Part shown: positions 24,553-36,288 of the stretch, one piece after another
Numbering within the stretch: the stretch's first letter is position 1
Layout of the letters: every line of letters begins with the position of its first letter
Source: Melampsora larici-populina 98AG31
Taxonomy: Eukaryota > Basidiomycota > Pucciniomycetes > Pucciniales > Melampsoraceae
Direction of reading: 5' to 3'
DNA: 64,000 bases
NCBI RefSeq assembly: GCF_000204055.1
Contig: NW_006768824.1
Coordinates: 479,704 to 543,703, forward strand
The notes under the pieces: generated by a model
What the model saw: the letters and a program-made list of their open reading frames with translations, nothing else
Told to the model about the DNA's origin: nothing
The model's database searches: none
Made by a program: the position numbers and the translations under genes

Positions 24553-27526
24553 TGGCGGTATATAATGTTGGTCCTCGTTAGAAAGTCTATGATATCGAGT
24601 CGGCTACCCACAGGTCCCGTCTTTTCACACATTGTTGTGAAGCTACATACTGGACTGTCATCAATCTGTATGCCTGCTGAGTTTGTAATCAATCTGTGTT
24701 TGGTAAATCGTTGAGGGTACTTCAGCAGTCCAGAGTCTGGCTTTCTGAGATGAACAAACTTGGGTTGGCGGCAGTGTATGTCGATATCTGGCTAGATCAT
24801 TTCTTGACTTGAGTTTTCACTGATCGGGTGTACTAGCTGGGAATGGGTAATGTCACTAAGTGCTCTATTGTCAGCCTCCGGTTATAACAAGTCCAGTTGA
24901 AGACGTGTGTGCTATATAAAAGGTCAAGTGTATGTACAATCATCAAAATTCAAAGAGTTTCGATTCACAAATACACAATGGCCAGCTCTTGCTTTTCCAA
25001 GTACCAATCGGGCAACCACGTTGATCCCTGAAATTAATGTTTCAGACTCATGATTCAAAAAGATGAAAAACTCAAGTGATGTCTGCTTGGATCTGTCATA
25101 CAATAAGTGCATATCAGATCCACCCTATGGGTTTTGAAGATAGTATGCCAAATATTTCAAAGACACTCCAAAATCCATAGCACCGCCATGTATGTACGTC
25201 TGAAGAAATCAATCCATGTAAAATGTCGCCAACAGAGAGGCTGAGAGACGTGTGATTTCCTGGCGGTAGCATTTGGAGCATCGAGTAAAAATTATCGGTT
25301 CATATTTGACCATCATCCGATTGCTTTCCAGCTCGACTTTAGCAAAACTACCACACGCAATTGCACAATCTCCCACTCGTTGGTTGACAACCAAAAAGAG
25401 AACAGCTCACCAACCCATGATGAGGGATGACACGGAGGCTTAACATGCTTTCCAAAACTGGCCATGAGGAATATACTCAATTTTGGATACCCAAGAACCT
25501 CGTACTATCGTGATGGGAAACTGCTTATGTACCCGTGATAAGATATATCAATCATGGAAGCCTTGGAAGTTGATTGGACTACTCGGAAGACGCATTCAAC
25601 CTTTGTCCTGTGACTCATGCAATCTCTCCAGTAGCATAGGAGTTTTGCTGTCCCGACCGCAAGCTAGTAATCCTGGCTCTCGACTTTGCAGTCAACTGTC
25701 TTCTCCCAGTCCAAGTCCAGTAGACTGATTTTTGATCAACTTTGTGTTCTGATCAAAGGGTCCGGTGGGCATTGAAAACTATGTAATTGTCCTATTATCT
25801 ATTCAAAATGCATTTTTGTACATGATACAAGGTTACGACGGTCTCAAGAAATGCGAGTATCGGACGCATTCATCACGATAACTCTTCAAGAGAACAAAAC
25901 ACATCTCAAAAATCAGGCAGATGAGTTCTGCCTGCGACAGGCCGCAGCTAACTTTTTATTCTTATCCTTGATGAAAACAAAGGATTACAAAGAATATGAA
26001 AGTTGATGTTTTTCAGCCATTGAAAAAATGTGACCAGCTTGGGAGGAAAAAGATACTTACAGCTGGTGATGCGGCGGAAACGGTACAGCAATATGACACT
26101 TTGTCCTGGTGGTCATCACAGGACCACAAACTGAAGCCGCCTTTGTCGTCAGACAATAGGGTTGCATCGATAGCTAAAGATTTTGAGATTTAAAGTCAGT
26201 AAGTGCTGTCAGAGTGCCATGAAAGTAGGACTGCTTGTCTTCCTGGTCAGAAAGAAAGGATGAAACAGGATGATACTGACGATCCAAGATGAACTTTATC
26301 AAGGGGTCCTTGTCTGATGGTGCTAGACCAGGGGGTGCACAGACGCCCTTTGCAGGTTTGAAGGTCGCGGGTAAGTCGCACAAGAAACCTTGGGTTTGTT
26401 GGCGTCTTGCCGACACATGTCCATAAAGCAAGAGGTGAGCCGCCACAAAGAATATACATGTTATTGATTTCATTCTGTAGCGAGCCCAGTAGAGGATCAG
26501 CATTATAAGAAACAAAATGATCAGGGGTCTTGGACTGCACAAACGGAAAAGAACCTACGTGAGAATCTGACTTAGTCTTTGCAATCAGAATGTAGGTGCA
26601 GCTAAAGGAAAACAAACTCCTGTGGTTATAATACAATTTATGAATAGGCGACGACCGGATATGATGAGGATTCGACTTATTTTTGAGCTATGAACACTGG
26701 ATACAGATGATGGGTGTCACAATGGTGGAGGCTAAGGTAAGCTAAGAGTGATTTGGAATGAAGGATTTTGATGAAGGATTTTGATTTATCTGAACAATCA
26801 TAGGGATTTTATCGACCACATGAAGCATGATTTTGAGCCTTAACCCTCCTATGTACCATCAAGGTTGGTCAAGATCACTCAAACTTGACTAGACACACGG
26901 AGTCTTGTTACGTGTCTTGAGACTTGAGGTCGACGACCGGAGCGAGCATTCCACCTCATCAAGTCAACCCCTTCACTACCAAGCCTCGATGAACATCAAG
27001 AAATACAAAACCAAAGACTCGACAGCCTTATCTTTTGGGAGAGCAAGGTGTAAATCATCTAAATCCAAAAGCCTGTTCAACGACCTCGACTAGACCAACG
27101 CTTGCCCGATGACACTGAAACCTTTTCCCCCGGTCGTCAAAGATGCCTCACGTACTTCAGCCTGGCACCACTATTGTCCTTTCAAGTCTTGTAACCGTAA
27201 GAATGAGAGAGACGTTCTTCGAACAAAATACATACATAGAAATAATTCTTGATCAATCAACAAAAAACATCTTGGTCTCAAAATCATCATGGTGCAGTTG
27301 GTGACAGTGCGGTGTGTAACTCTTTGAGGTTATCTGGCTAATCTCTGGTCTTTGGTTTGAGCCTGAATTTTGGTATTTTTGCCATTCTTTTTGTACGTTT
27401 CTTTTGATGTTTGTCTGATGTGATGAAACAAAACAGTTAGCATAGTAACACTTGGTGTTGCAATGTTTTCTTGTCTCCATTAAAATTGTTAGCGATCTTG
27501 ACAAAAAAAATGTGCAAAGTGTGAAT
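24553..27526. other. Gene-poor intergenic stretch
   Basis: No gene is supported in nearly 3 kb downstream of MAP1. Open frames at 25483-25728, 26174-26636 and 26905-27093 are short, overlap on opposite strands and resemble no family. It may hold degraded repeat sequence. Confidence 0.45.
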
Positions 27527-27612
27527 AAAAAGGGAGCCAGGGACTCGACCACACGATCTCAACCTTGTAATGGGCAAGGTGTGTTGCTCTACCGCTACCA
27601 CTGCGGGAACAA
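27527..27612 (-). ncRNA. tRNA-like Pol III unit (possible SINE head or tRNA relic)
   Basis: On the minus strand TGGTAGCGGTAGAGC (27586-27600) resembles a tRNA A box and GGTCGAGTCCC (27540-27550) resembles a B box one base short of GGTTCGANTCC. Between them CCTTG/CAAGG encloses a 7-nt loop where the anticodon would be. A run of five T (27527-27531) follows directly, as for Pol III termination. The 3' half ends GGCTCCC but no matching 5' acceptor strand is present and position 33 is not T. It is therefore probably a relic or a tRNA-derived repeat, not a working tRNA gene. Confidence 0.35.
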
Positions 27613-27719
27613 CATTGGCGTGAGCCCGGCTCGCGCCAAAGTGACGTGAGCCGCGGGTTGGCCCCGAGCTGACGCCAGCCAAAATTCACACACGGGCTTG
27701 ACGCAAGCCGATGGGTCAT

Positions 27720-28250
27720 TAGGGGTTGGGCAAAAAAGCGACCAACCGGTTTGCGAACACAATTCAGTCGCAGTTCAAAAATTTCGGAATGCTTTCGAGA
27801 TTGCTCAAAAGCAATATGAAAGCCACTCAAAACTGACAAACATTTTTGTCTGTCTTTTTGTGTCGCAAAAAAATATACCGGTATGAAGTGTTTCTTCACA
27901 ACTCCAAAGCTGTCGCCATTCAAAAGTCCTACAGGGCTAAGCCATTTGTGCCGCTACAAGCCACACAAACGCTCTGTTCACCTTTTACAGGTCTCTGGTC
28001 TCTTCTGTGAAAGGTGCAACAGTCTACCCGAGTACCACCTGGTGTGGATTTTGCTGAGCAATCGGTGGGGGCTGGAGGAGGAAAATCAGAGCCGAAGACT
28101 GACTTTGGGACTCTTCGGGTCCCTGGCAGAGCGGCAGACCTCGGCAGACCTGTGAAACCTTCACACAATTGATTTCGGCCATCTTCGGCTCTTTTCGACT
28201 CACTTCTCAAGGGCGCAAAACCGGTTGGTTGCTTTTTTGCCCAACCCCTA
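27720..28250. repeat. MITE with about 36-bp inverted ends
   Basis: TAGGGGTTGGGCAAAAAAGC at 27720 continues through CCAACCGGTTT to 27755. It is inverted with few mismatches at 28214-28250. TA sits at both outer edges and could be a target duplication. There is no coding capacity. It lies just left of the RecQ/DUF6589 element. Confidence 0.65.
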
Positions 28251-28299
28251 TTGAAGTGAGCCTTGACGCCTACCACCCATTCTCAAGCCTTCTAAATTT

Positions 28300-28524
28300 G
28301 CAAACTTAACTAAGTCCCTCGCTGGCTCTGACCCAAAGGGCCGAGCTCCAGCGAGGGACTTACCGCTTAAAACACTTTTCTCGCGTGGGAAGTGAGCTGT
28401 ATCAGCTCCATATTCTCTACATCCGTGTAGCTTTTTTGTCCCTCAATGAACATGCCTCGGGACAAAATAAAAATATCAAGGCCAGGGGCCTCTACATATG
28501 TTCCAACTCCAACATCCTCCGTAT
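28300..28524. repeat. Left 225-bp terminal inverted repeat
   Basis: It starts GCAAACTTAACTAAGTCCCT and is matched in inverse orientation by 39722-39946 with three mismatches that I can see, all transitions. It contains a perfect 14-bp palindromic pair near its outer end (28312-28325 and 28348-28361). Confidence 0.93.
28312..28361. repeat. Subterminal palindrome in the left TIR
   Basis: AAGTCCCTCGCTGG (28312-28325) and CCAGCGAGGGACTT (28348-28361) are exact inverses around a 22-nt spacer. The same structure is at 39885-39934 in the right TIR. Confidence 0.85.
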
Positions 28525-31382
28525 CTCGTCTGACACTCAATATGCCAGAGGTTGACTGGATTTCATGTATTTAAGCCATCTTAACCCGCTGCGGCGGCAG
28601 AAAGAGGCAATTCGAGAAACAAAACACCGAACCACAAAGCCAAACCACAGTTTGACGCGTCCAAACAAATTGCGAAGTACCACATCACAACTTCACACGA
28701 TCTCACAAAGTACCACTTCGGTTATTCATCAGCATCATCGTCATAAACAATTTCTGTCGTCCATCAGTAATCAGCCCGAGGATACTGAAATGCTTTATCG
28801 CACTCGAAGCCAGACCAAGGTCCTTCCAGCCATCGAGGGCTCACCAACCGCGAAATTGTCACATAATGCCGTCCTCCCAAAGCCTATTGGCCATATCGGC
28901 ACCGCTAGTCCAACGGAACAAAGCGAAGAGGCTCGTAGAGTCTTCCAAGAGAAATACAAGTGCCCTGCGCGCCCACTACAGATTGATGTGGTAGTTAGCC
29001 TCTTGAATAAGAAGACTACTTTCCTTATTGCAGGCACGGGTTATGGAAAGAGCCGCATACCCGAACTCTATCGCAATTTGTATAGTGATGGCATAGTACT
29101 TATAATCTGCCCTTTAGAAGCCCTTGGTGATGACCAGGTTGGTTAAATTGATGTTATAGCTCTAATTAAAGCATCATGAGTTGATACTTTAATGTTGCTC
29201 AATTCCAGGTGCTTGAAAAGACCAGTGTCAACGAATCCGCGATTAACTTGACATCCAATTCTATTTCAAAGGAAGCTATAAGTGATATCTTGAACGGTAA
29301 ATACCACTATGTTTACGTGGTCAGTATGATGAATTTATTGGTTTCCCAATATGTAACTGACGTTTCTGCTTTCTCAGAGTCCCGAGATACTGCTCACCAA
29401 CCATCTCTTTGAGCAGCTGTGGCATAATCCACATTTCCAAAGGAAGCTGATCCTGAAAGTGGTAGATGAAGCCCACATGATCTATTCATGGGTCTTGGTT
29501 GAATCCGGCAAGGCCAAGACCACAGTCAGTCATCTAAAGGTCCAGGACAAAGGGGCTTTTCGACCACACTATGGAAAACTCGCGCGGCGATTCTTGGCCA
29601 CGGACGATGTTCCTCTCCTCTTGATGACTGCCACCTGTCCGCCACAGCAAGTTGAAGCAATTATGCAAAATCTGAAGTACAAATACAAGGATGTGCAATT
29701 TTATTATGGGGAACTGGTACGACCGGAACTCCGACTCATCCGACGGAGTTTCAAGCGTCCACTTAATCCCTCTCTTCGAGGAATCATGGCAAATGAATCA
29801 CTTGTGCCCACGGCCTCAATCCCGCCCACTCTGATATACGCCGGAACTCAAAATGCAACACTCGATTATCTCCGAATCATTTGCCAGGCCCGTGGTCGGT
29901 TAGCCCTTGCCTCTGATGGCTTAAATTCTTTTGCTTGTCGTTATCATGCCTCAACTGGTGTGTTTGACAAGGTTCAAACGGTCAAAGACTTCCTGGAAGG
30001 AAGCCTAGCAGTCATCTGCTGTACGCTCGCGTTGGGGCTAGGCCAGAATTGGCATCGCGTGCGCCGGGTGGTAGTCGTTGGCCGTCAGGAACCAGGGAAT
30101 TTGATCCAAATGTTTGGTCGCGCTGGTCGTGACCGCCGGCGAGGTCTGGGCATCTTACTGGTTGAGTCTCACCGGACTCGAGGAAAAAATTGTGTGTCAC
30201 AATTTCACAACAGGCGAGTCATGTGCGATGATGATCGCATGGATGCAATCTCCATCACACCCGTATGCCTTTGGGTTGCGCTAGCAGTCGATCTGAAGTA
30301 AGCAACATACTGTGTCTCTCTCACTGGTTCATTTCGGATTACTCGTTCACAATGTAACCATTTTAACTTATTCTGCCTACCGCCTAGGCATGGATGGATC
30401 CCATTGGATACAACCGAACCCGAGTACCAGGGCGAGTCAGCTCGACAGCTGGCTGAGGGGATGCCTCAGTGCGACTGCTCAAACTGCTCGCCAGAGGAGG
30501 CCGAGGCGATTTGGCTTCTTCAACCTCACATCACAAACGAAGCCATCGACAAGGTGCTAGCAATGGACCTTGCCGAGCTGACTACGATGCTAGACGAAGC
30601 TCCAACCGGTATGAACGTTCAAGGAGGCTCCAATGGTTGGGTCCCTAAACGAGTTAAAAAGAACGATCCCATCCTTGCTTGTACTTTGTCTGTCTAATCG
30701 TTTGATGATCTCCAAAAGTCCTTTTTAGATTTGTTTAATGGGACTTTCACCGAACCTTGTGATATAAGACACGATGATCTGTTTCCGTCTTTTCTGGCTT
30801 GGGAGATAATCAAAAACATTGATCATTTAGAGGAACCCGGGTTCCTTGAGCAAATTTTGGGTTCCGAAGTCATCAAACATCAGTTCCAAGTGTTACTCAA
30901 AACTAGCAAGTCACATCTCACAATTGAAAGATCAGGTCACACCGCTCAAAATGGTAGTACAACTGTGAAAGATCACCCTAATCGCCGCTCTAAACTCAAA
31001 CGGTGGGTTCCCCAATCAGTGGAAGGTGCGAAATTAGATAAAGGACAAGCTGAAGCAAAAAAGGCCGCAAAGAAGCTTAACGATGAGGCTGTCAAACTTC
31101 GAAAGGCCGCCATGAAAGCACAGAAGAAGCATGATAAGGATCTTAGTGGGGCTATGAAGCAGAAGGCCAGCCTCAACAAACGGGCTATAGTTGACCAATC
31201 AAATGACGGAAAAGACTCAAGGGTTACAAAACGGGCGAAAAATCCAAAGGATGTGAGTGAATTTTCTTTTGCTACCCAGTATGTTCATTCTAATCATGTT
31301 GATTCTAATCATGAATACATGTGTATTGGGCTTTAGGACAACATCAACTCTGCAGGTGGTAGGTCTTTCCTTGACAAGATTG

Positions 31383-31447
31383 TCATGCATCAGAATGTTC
31401 ATCTTCCTCCTCATCCCGTTCGTCACCATCTTCCTCCTCACCCGCCA
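31383..31447 (-). pseudogene. Detached 3' end of the DUF6589-like gene
   Basis: On the minus strand this continues the DUF6589-like frame across the hAT insertion with 20 mostly acidic residues (GEEEDGDERDEEEDEHSDA) and TGA at 31383-31385. The frame match is exact if the hAT and one copy of the CGCCA duplication are removed. Confidence 0.75.
31443..31447. repeat. hAT insertion duplication, left copy (CGCCA)
   Basis: CGCCA recurs at 36284-36288. hAT elements usually duplicate 8 bp; only these 5 bp match here. Joining the flanks through one copy restores an open frame in the interrupted gene. Confidence 0.6.
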
Positions 31448-31463
31448 GCAACGCAGCAACAGT

Positions 31464-31740
31464 TACGGTACTGATACCGTACCTGCGGTACTGGTATTGT
31501 ATCTAACTTTCCGGTACCAAAAAGGGCAGTACCTAGTACCGCACCGCTCGTTAGGTACTGTCACCCGTACCGTGACTAGTGGCTGAGATCGCCTTATGGC
31601 CCAAGCTCCAGTACCGTCCCCCAAAGGCAGGCCAGGTACGGTACTGTACCAGTACCGCCCAAAAATTTCCGGTACAATACTGTACCGCACCTTCTGAGGT
31701 ACTACGTAGTACCGTATAAGTACGGTAGCTAGTACCTTAT
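31464..31740. repeat. GTACC-rich subterminal array, left side of the hAT
   Basis: Many GGTAC/GTACC motifs occur in both orientations at irregular short spacing. The mirror array is at 36035-36265. Clustered short subterminal motifs in hAT elements commonly serve as transposase binding sites. Confidence 0.7.
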
Positions 31741-31903
31741 GTTTTGCCGTATCAAAAAACCATTTGAACAATGGAATGCCATTGATCAAAGCAAGAAACA
31801 AATTTGAAGCTTTTTGTCAACTAGACAAAATGCAAACATACAGATTGGTTGGAAAACATTCAGAAAGAAATAAAGAAAGAAACAAAAAAGCAGCACAGTA
31901 ACG

Positions 31904-34900
31904 TCAACCCCGCCGCTTACGTGCCCTTGCATCATTAAAGAGGCATTGATTCATGGCTGCCGTCGCATCCTTGAATTTACCTTTCATCTTGACCCCTTCA
32001 ACTGACCACATACGTCCTGAAACAAGCCGTTCGATGGGACGCGGCAAGAAGAGCTGCGGTCGGCGGTGCAAACATCGGCGGCAGATGAAAACGTGCGCTC
32101 GACAGGGCAAGCTGTAGCACTAACAGCCAAGTAGTCCCGTGCAAGTTGAGCAAGAATGGGATACTTCCCTTCGTTGACCTGAAAAATAAGAAAATAAGCA
32201 ATATCAGTTACGAGTCTAGGATTGGAGGATTGAATTCGTCACTCACTTGCCACCAAGCCAAGGCCAAATGAGGATTTTCCACGACCTCAGGTGCTGGCTC
32301 TTCAGCCATTTCCAAGTAAGACCGTAGCTCATTTGCTGTGTTTCTTCGCTGCAGCTCCTTGTGGCGACGGAATTCCTCGTCTTCGGCTTCTAACTTCTTG
32401 CCATGTCCCGGAGTTTTTGATAAGCCGGAAGTCGGTGGTCCGTTTGCATCGACTTCTTCCTTCTTCTTGGCATAAGTTGAATCAATCAATAATTTCGCTG
32501 AAGTATGCTCATTTGATGAGGCTCCGAAGGCAAATTCGAAATAATCCAATCGAAGACCCGGATGCAATATGGTGGCCAGGATGAGTGTTTCGGAGCCAAG
32601 CACCTCTTTGAGGTAAGCTTCAACACGCACTAGCATGGCGTGAAACATGGGGAACAGAGGATCGGCCCGTGATTTTGTTCCGTCGATCTTTTTCTGGATT
32701 TTCTTCTTCAACTTCACATATTCACGAATAACTAGCGAGCCTGTGGGACCATCTTGTTCAAAGAACTTGGTCAAAGTCTTGTAATCCTGAGGTAGTTTAG
32801 ATGTAAACCATAATAAGTTTATTGTTTTCAGATTCATAAATTGAATGAGAGAGATACATACCTCAAGGAGCTCCATGACTTCTTGGACTTGGCGCCATTC
32901 ATCCGGAGAAATCATTACTTTGTTGAAGATCCCTCGGGGACGATGAACATCCGGAGGTAAAGGTGTCTCGCCAGGTCGAGTCTGTTGATTAGATTTACGG
33001 GGTGGGTCCATCTGGTCCTCTTTGAGGATTTGATCGATCAGCTAGTTCGTAATGAATGTATCGGGTATTTAGTAAATCAATGATCAGCAAAAGATAGTTG
33101 ACTTTTCCATACCTCCCGTGCATTGTAAAGCCGACGCCAACATTGCAGCTTGATATTCCACCGAATGCCGTAACCTGGAATTGGTCGTGGCAGCTTTTGC
33201 TTAAGCATGGCAAGGCTTAATGCATCAAAAAGGCTGCACATGACAGCCGAGCCACCGATCTTCCTTCCTATGACATCCAGCTAACAAAACAATATAGATA
33301 TATATATTAGCAAGAGACACTAGGAATATCAGCATGATGAAAATTGAAATGACTCACTTTTGTCATCAGCTGGTGAACTGCGTTAGCTTCATGACGATCG
33401 GTTTGGAGAACATCTTCGAGTGTTATGTCTGGTTCGGGATGAGGGCCATCAACGACATCATACCAATCCGGTGTGTCTTTAGCTTGTGATGTGTGGATAT
33501 CGGCGTCATCCACCTCCTCGCACTCCCAGGAAAAGGTATTTTTCCCAAGGAAAAAATGATTACATTTAATGCATTTTTAATTAAAAATGCTCATTTAATG
33601 CCGAATAATGCTGATTTAATGCTGATTTAATGCTGATAAACTGCATTTTCAATCATTTTTTGCTCTAAATGTATTCATTTTTTACTTGGGAAAATTACTT
33701 TATGCTGGTAGTGTCGTCCAACTCAAAGGCGGCGACTTCTTCTTTGGAGGTTGCTCCTTCATCCTTGGTTTCATCTTCCTCGGGGATCGATTGAAGATTG
33801 TTGGTTGGAATGGGAAATTCACCTAGGATAGTTGACTTGACAAGAGGAGGTGGTGGTGCTTGGATACCGAGAGCTTGTAGTCCAGCGTTCACAATCAAAG
33901 CGAACTTGTGACAGACACAACGCACTCGGTGCTTCTCGTGGTTCCATTCAAAACGCTCGTTGCGATCTTCACTGTACTTGCTGAGCCGGATTTGCATTGC
34001 TTCGGCGAGGGTGTTGTTGTTGCTGCCAGAGTCATGAGTCTGCGCCAACATGTGGATAAGAGAGAAGAAAGACATGAAAAAATTAGAACGTGCGGAAAGA
34101 ATTGAATGAAAAGATGGAAAACTTGAAAATAAATGAAGGACTTTTGAAAAAACTTATCTTTCCATGTATACCATGCTTGGTGAGCATATTAATTAAAGGC
34201 TCAGCAAGCCAATCCCCCTTGTGGTGCCAAGCAATAAGCTTGAGGCACAAGTGTCTCGTAACGAATCTCCAATCTTTGTTGATAAATGTCACTGTGGCCC
34301 CAAGAAATCCATATCGATTACCCTTGGTGGTCCACGCATCATGGATAAGTCCAAATTTGCTTGTGAGGGACTGTAAAAGAATGATACAAAAGAAGTCAGT
34401 TGATAGAAAAAGTTAACTTATAAATCAAAGTCGTTACTGACCTTGAGTTCTTTAAAAACCGATGAACGCATTTCCATGTAGGCCTCGTGGGCGAACTTAG
34501 CAACCCACATGCGACCCAATAAGTGAGCATGTGGGTTTGCATACCTAAAAGTAGCCCGTAAATATGGGTCTTCGACTCGTTGCCACGGTTGAGCGGTCCG
34601 AATGACCCACATGCCTAACATCTGGTTGAGGATCTTGTTGTCGAACTTGGGAACGGTTTGTGCATAAGCTGTGATAGAGGTTTGACCGGGTACTGGAGGG
34701 GTCGTGTCGAGCTGGCGTTGTTCGAAGATGGTCAGGGGAAGGATGCATCCAGCTGTGATGGCTGCATCCCTCTTATCGCATCCAGACTTGCCAGACTTGA
34801 TGGGCTGCTTAGATCCGTCTCGATGGGCCCAAAGGCCGGAGGTGCCTCCTGCACTACGGACATCTTTGCCGCAGTGTTTGCAGGGATAGGTTCCCGGCTG

Positions 34901-35578
34901 GCCTGGTGGCTGTGACAAGGATGAAAGAAGATATGAAGTAAACAGAAAAGGGGAACGGAGAAAAGGAGATAAAGAGGAAACAGACGGAAAGCAGTTGTAA
35001 GTAATTGATCAGATAAAAAGACCTCATAAAACTAGACTTACATCTTTCTTGCCTGGCTTCGGCGCCTCATAATAATCCCTGATGGGATCAAACCGATCAT
35101 CGTCCTCTTGATTGTCGACGTCCTTCTTCATAACCTTGCTATTTTCTTCATCCGAGTCTTGTATTAAATTGATTTTAAGCTTAACACCTTGTTCACTTGA
35201 AGGGTTGAGGGCAGAAGGTTTGGCTGGTTGATTGGATTTTTTTCGTTTTGTGCTAGATCTAGATTTTTTTGGTGGTTTTTTACTGGTGGATTCGGTGCAA
35301 GCTAAAGATTCTTCTTCGTCCCGGTCCGCATCTGAGGGATCCTTCCTTTTCTTTTTGCTGCTAATTTCTTCGACTTCGTCATCAGAGGTAGGTAATGTTC
35401 TCTGTCTCTTGCCGGTAACTGGCTGGGATGCATCAGATTCGTAGTCCTTGGCGGAGCGGCGAAATGAACGGCGAGAGTCGGCAGGTAAAATGATCATCTT
35501 AGACTGTTTTCTTGCCGGTGACAGTCGACTACTGCGTCGATTTGGTTGGGGACTAGCTGCGACAGAGGAGGATGACAT
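31904..35578 (-). pseudogene. hAT-family transposase (BED zinc finger, hATC domain)
   Basis: The start ATG is at 35578. A Ser/Lys-rich, NLS-like N-terminus precedes a BED-type finger in the next exon (YPCKHCGKDV, LWAH), then FRYANPHAHLLGRMW. Further exons carry the hAT core: HDAWTTKGNRYGFLGATVTF, WHHKGDWLAEPLINML, THDSGSNNNTLAEAM, RCVCHKFALIVNAGL, YGIRWNIKLQCWRRLYNARE and WRQVQEVMELLEV. The C-terminal dimerisation (hATC) region reads NPHLALAWWQ, then YPILAQLARDYLAVSATACPVERTFSSAADVC. Breaks: a MITE at 33536-33698 inside the coding region, and a one-base frameshift near 32035-32055. Beyond the shift, IERLVSGRMWSVEGV continues in another frame to TGA 31904-31906. The copy is not functional, but lesions are few. 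Confidence 0.8.
33536..33698. repeat. 163-bp palindromic MITE inside the hAT gene
   Basis: GTATTTTTCCCAAG at the left and its near-inverse CTTGGGAAAATTAC at the right extend to about 30-bp imperfect inverted ends. The centre has three 11-bp TGCTGATTTAA-type tandem units and a TTTTTAATTAAAAA palindrome. It splits the hAT reading frame. No clear target duplication was seen. Confidence 0.65.
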
Positions 35579-36034
35579 GGTTTTGTATATAGACGTTGAA
35601 CAGATTGAGCAAAAAAAACTAATGTGTCGAGTCAAATAGGATTAAAAGAATGGTCAATACCAATGGTGGATGGGAGGATGTTTTAATGAAAAGGAAAATA
35701 AGAAAATTAGGTGGAGGGACGCACCGAAAAAACGGAAGCAAGGGTCTGCTCTTATAACCATTGCCCCCACTCAGCCAGTTGTCAACCCACTGCAATGGTA
35801 GTGGCATGACCGCGGTTTCTAGAGCATATTCGAGCATTGTATTAGTGGAAAGATTGACGCAAGGGGTTATATTTGACAGAAATAGATGAAATACGAAGGA
35901 CTTACGGTTCTCACCCAACAGATCCGTAAACATCTTTGGATGGCTACGGCTGTTGCGTTGCTGAATCTCTCGATCACAGGTGGTGTGATAGGGAAAGTGG
36001 GGCGAGGGTTGCCAGGGGTTTACCCCTTGCTAAG

Positions 36035-36265
36035 TACCCCACCAACAAGAAGGTACGGTACGGTATAGTACCTTATAGACAGGTACTTCCCCGGGTCAGT
36101 AGCTGGTACCGTACCCGAATTGGCGGTACTGTACCTGGTACCGTACCTTTTGAAAAAATGGCTTCCACGGCCATCCCAGTACCGTCCATAAGCAGAGGGT
36201 ACGGTACTACTAATACGGTACTCCGTTGCACAGCCACGGTACGGCGCGGTACCGGTACAGTCTGG
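36035..36265. repeat. GTACC-rich subterminal array, right side of the hAT
   Basis: This is the counterpart of 31464-31740, again dense in GGTAC/GTACC in both orientations, just inside the right terminal repeat of the hAT. Confidence 0.7.
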
Positions 36266-36283
36266 TAACTGTTGCTGCGTTGC

Positions 36284-36288
36284 CGCCA
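36284..36288. repeat. hAT insertion duplication, right copy (CGCCA)
   Basis: This is the partner of 31443-31447 and directly follows the right hAT terminus. Confidence 0.6.

Larger units (their letters stand above)
28565..31447 (+). pseudogene. RecQ-family DNA helicase of the TIR element (one stop)
   Basis: An SF2 helicase of RecQ type, expected to unwind DNA 3' to 5'. Exons: 28565 or 28790 to 29137, 29209-29319, 29378-30297 and 30388 onward. Counting from ATG 28790: Walker A motif AGTGYGKSR (81-89), DEAH box VVDEAH (181-186), MTATCP, and motif VI QMFGRAGRDRR (GRAGRD at 400-405). A Cys-rich CDCSNC follows. TAA at 30695-30697 ends the frame after 562 residues, but the same frame then stays open to a GTGAGT donor at 31253 through a long Lys/Ala-rich segment. 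The TAA is therefore probably a C-to-T lesion. A further exon (31336 on) would run into the inserted hAT; across it the frame could end at 36349-36351. The upstream ATG at 28565 adds a 75-residue basic extension. Confidence 0.8.
31448..36283 (-). mobile_element. hAT-superfamily element inserted in the DUF6589-like gene
   Basis: The ends share a 19-bp inverted repeat, GCAACGCAGCAACAGTTAC, at 31448 and inverted up to 36283. Both subterminal regions (about 31466-31740 and 36035-36265) are packed with GGTAC/GTACC motifs. A hAT transposase gene lies between them on minus. A 163-bp MITE is inserted in that gene. Confidence 0.8.
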
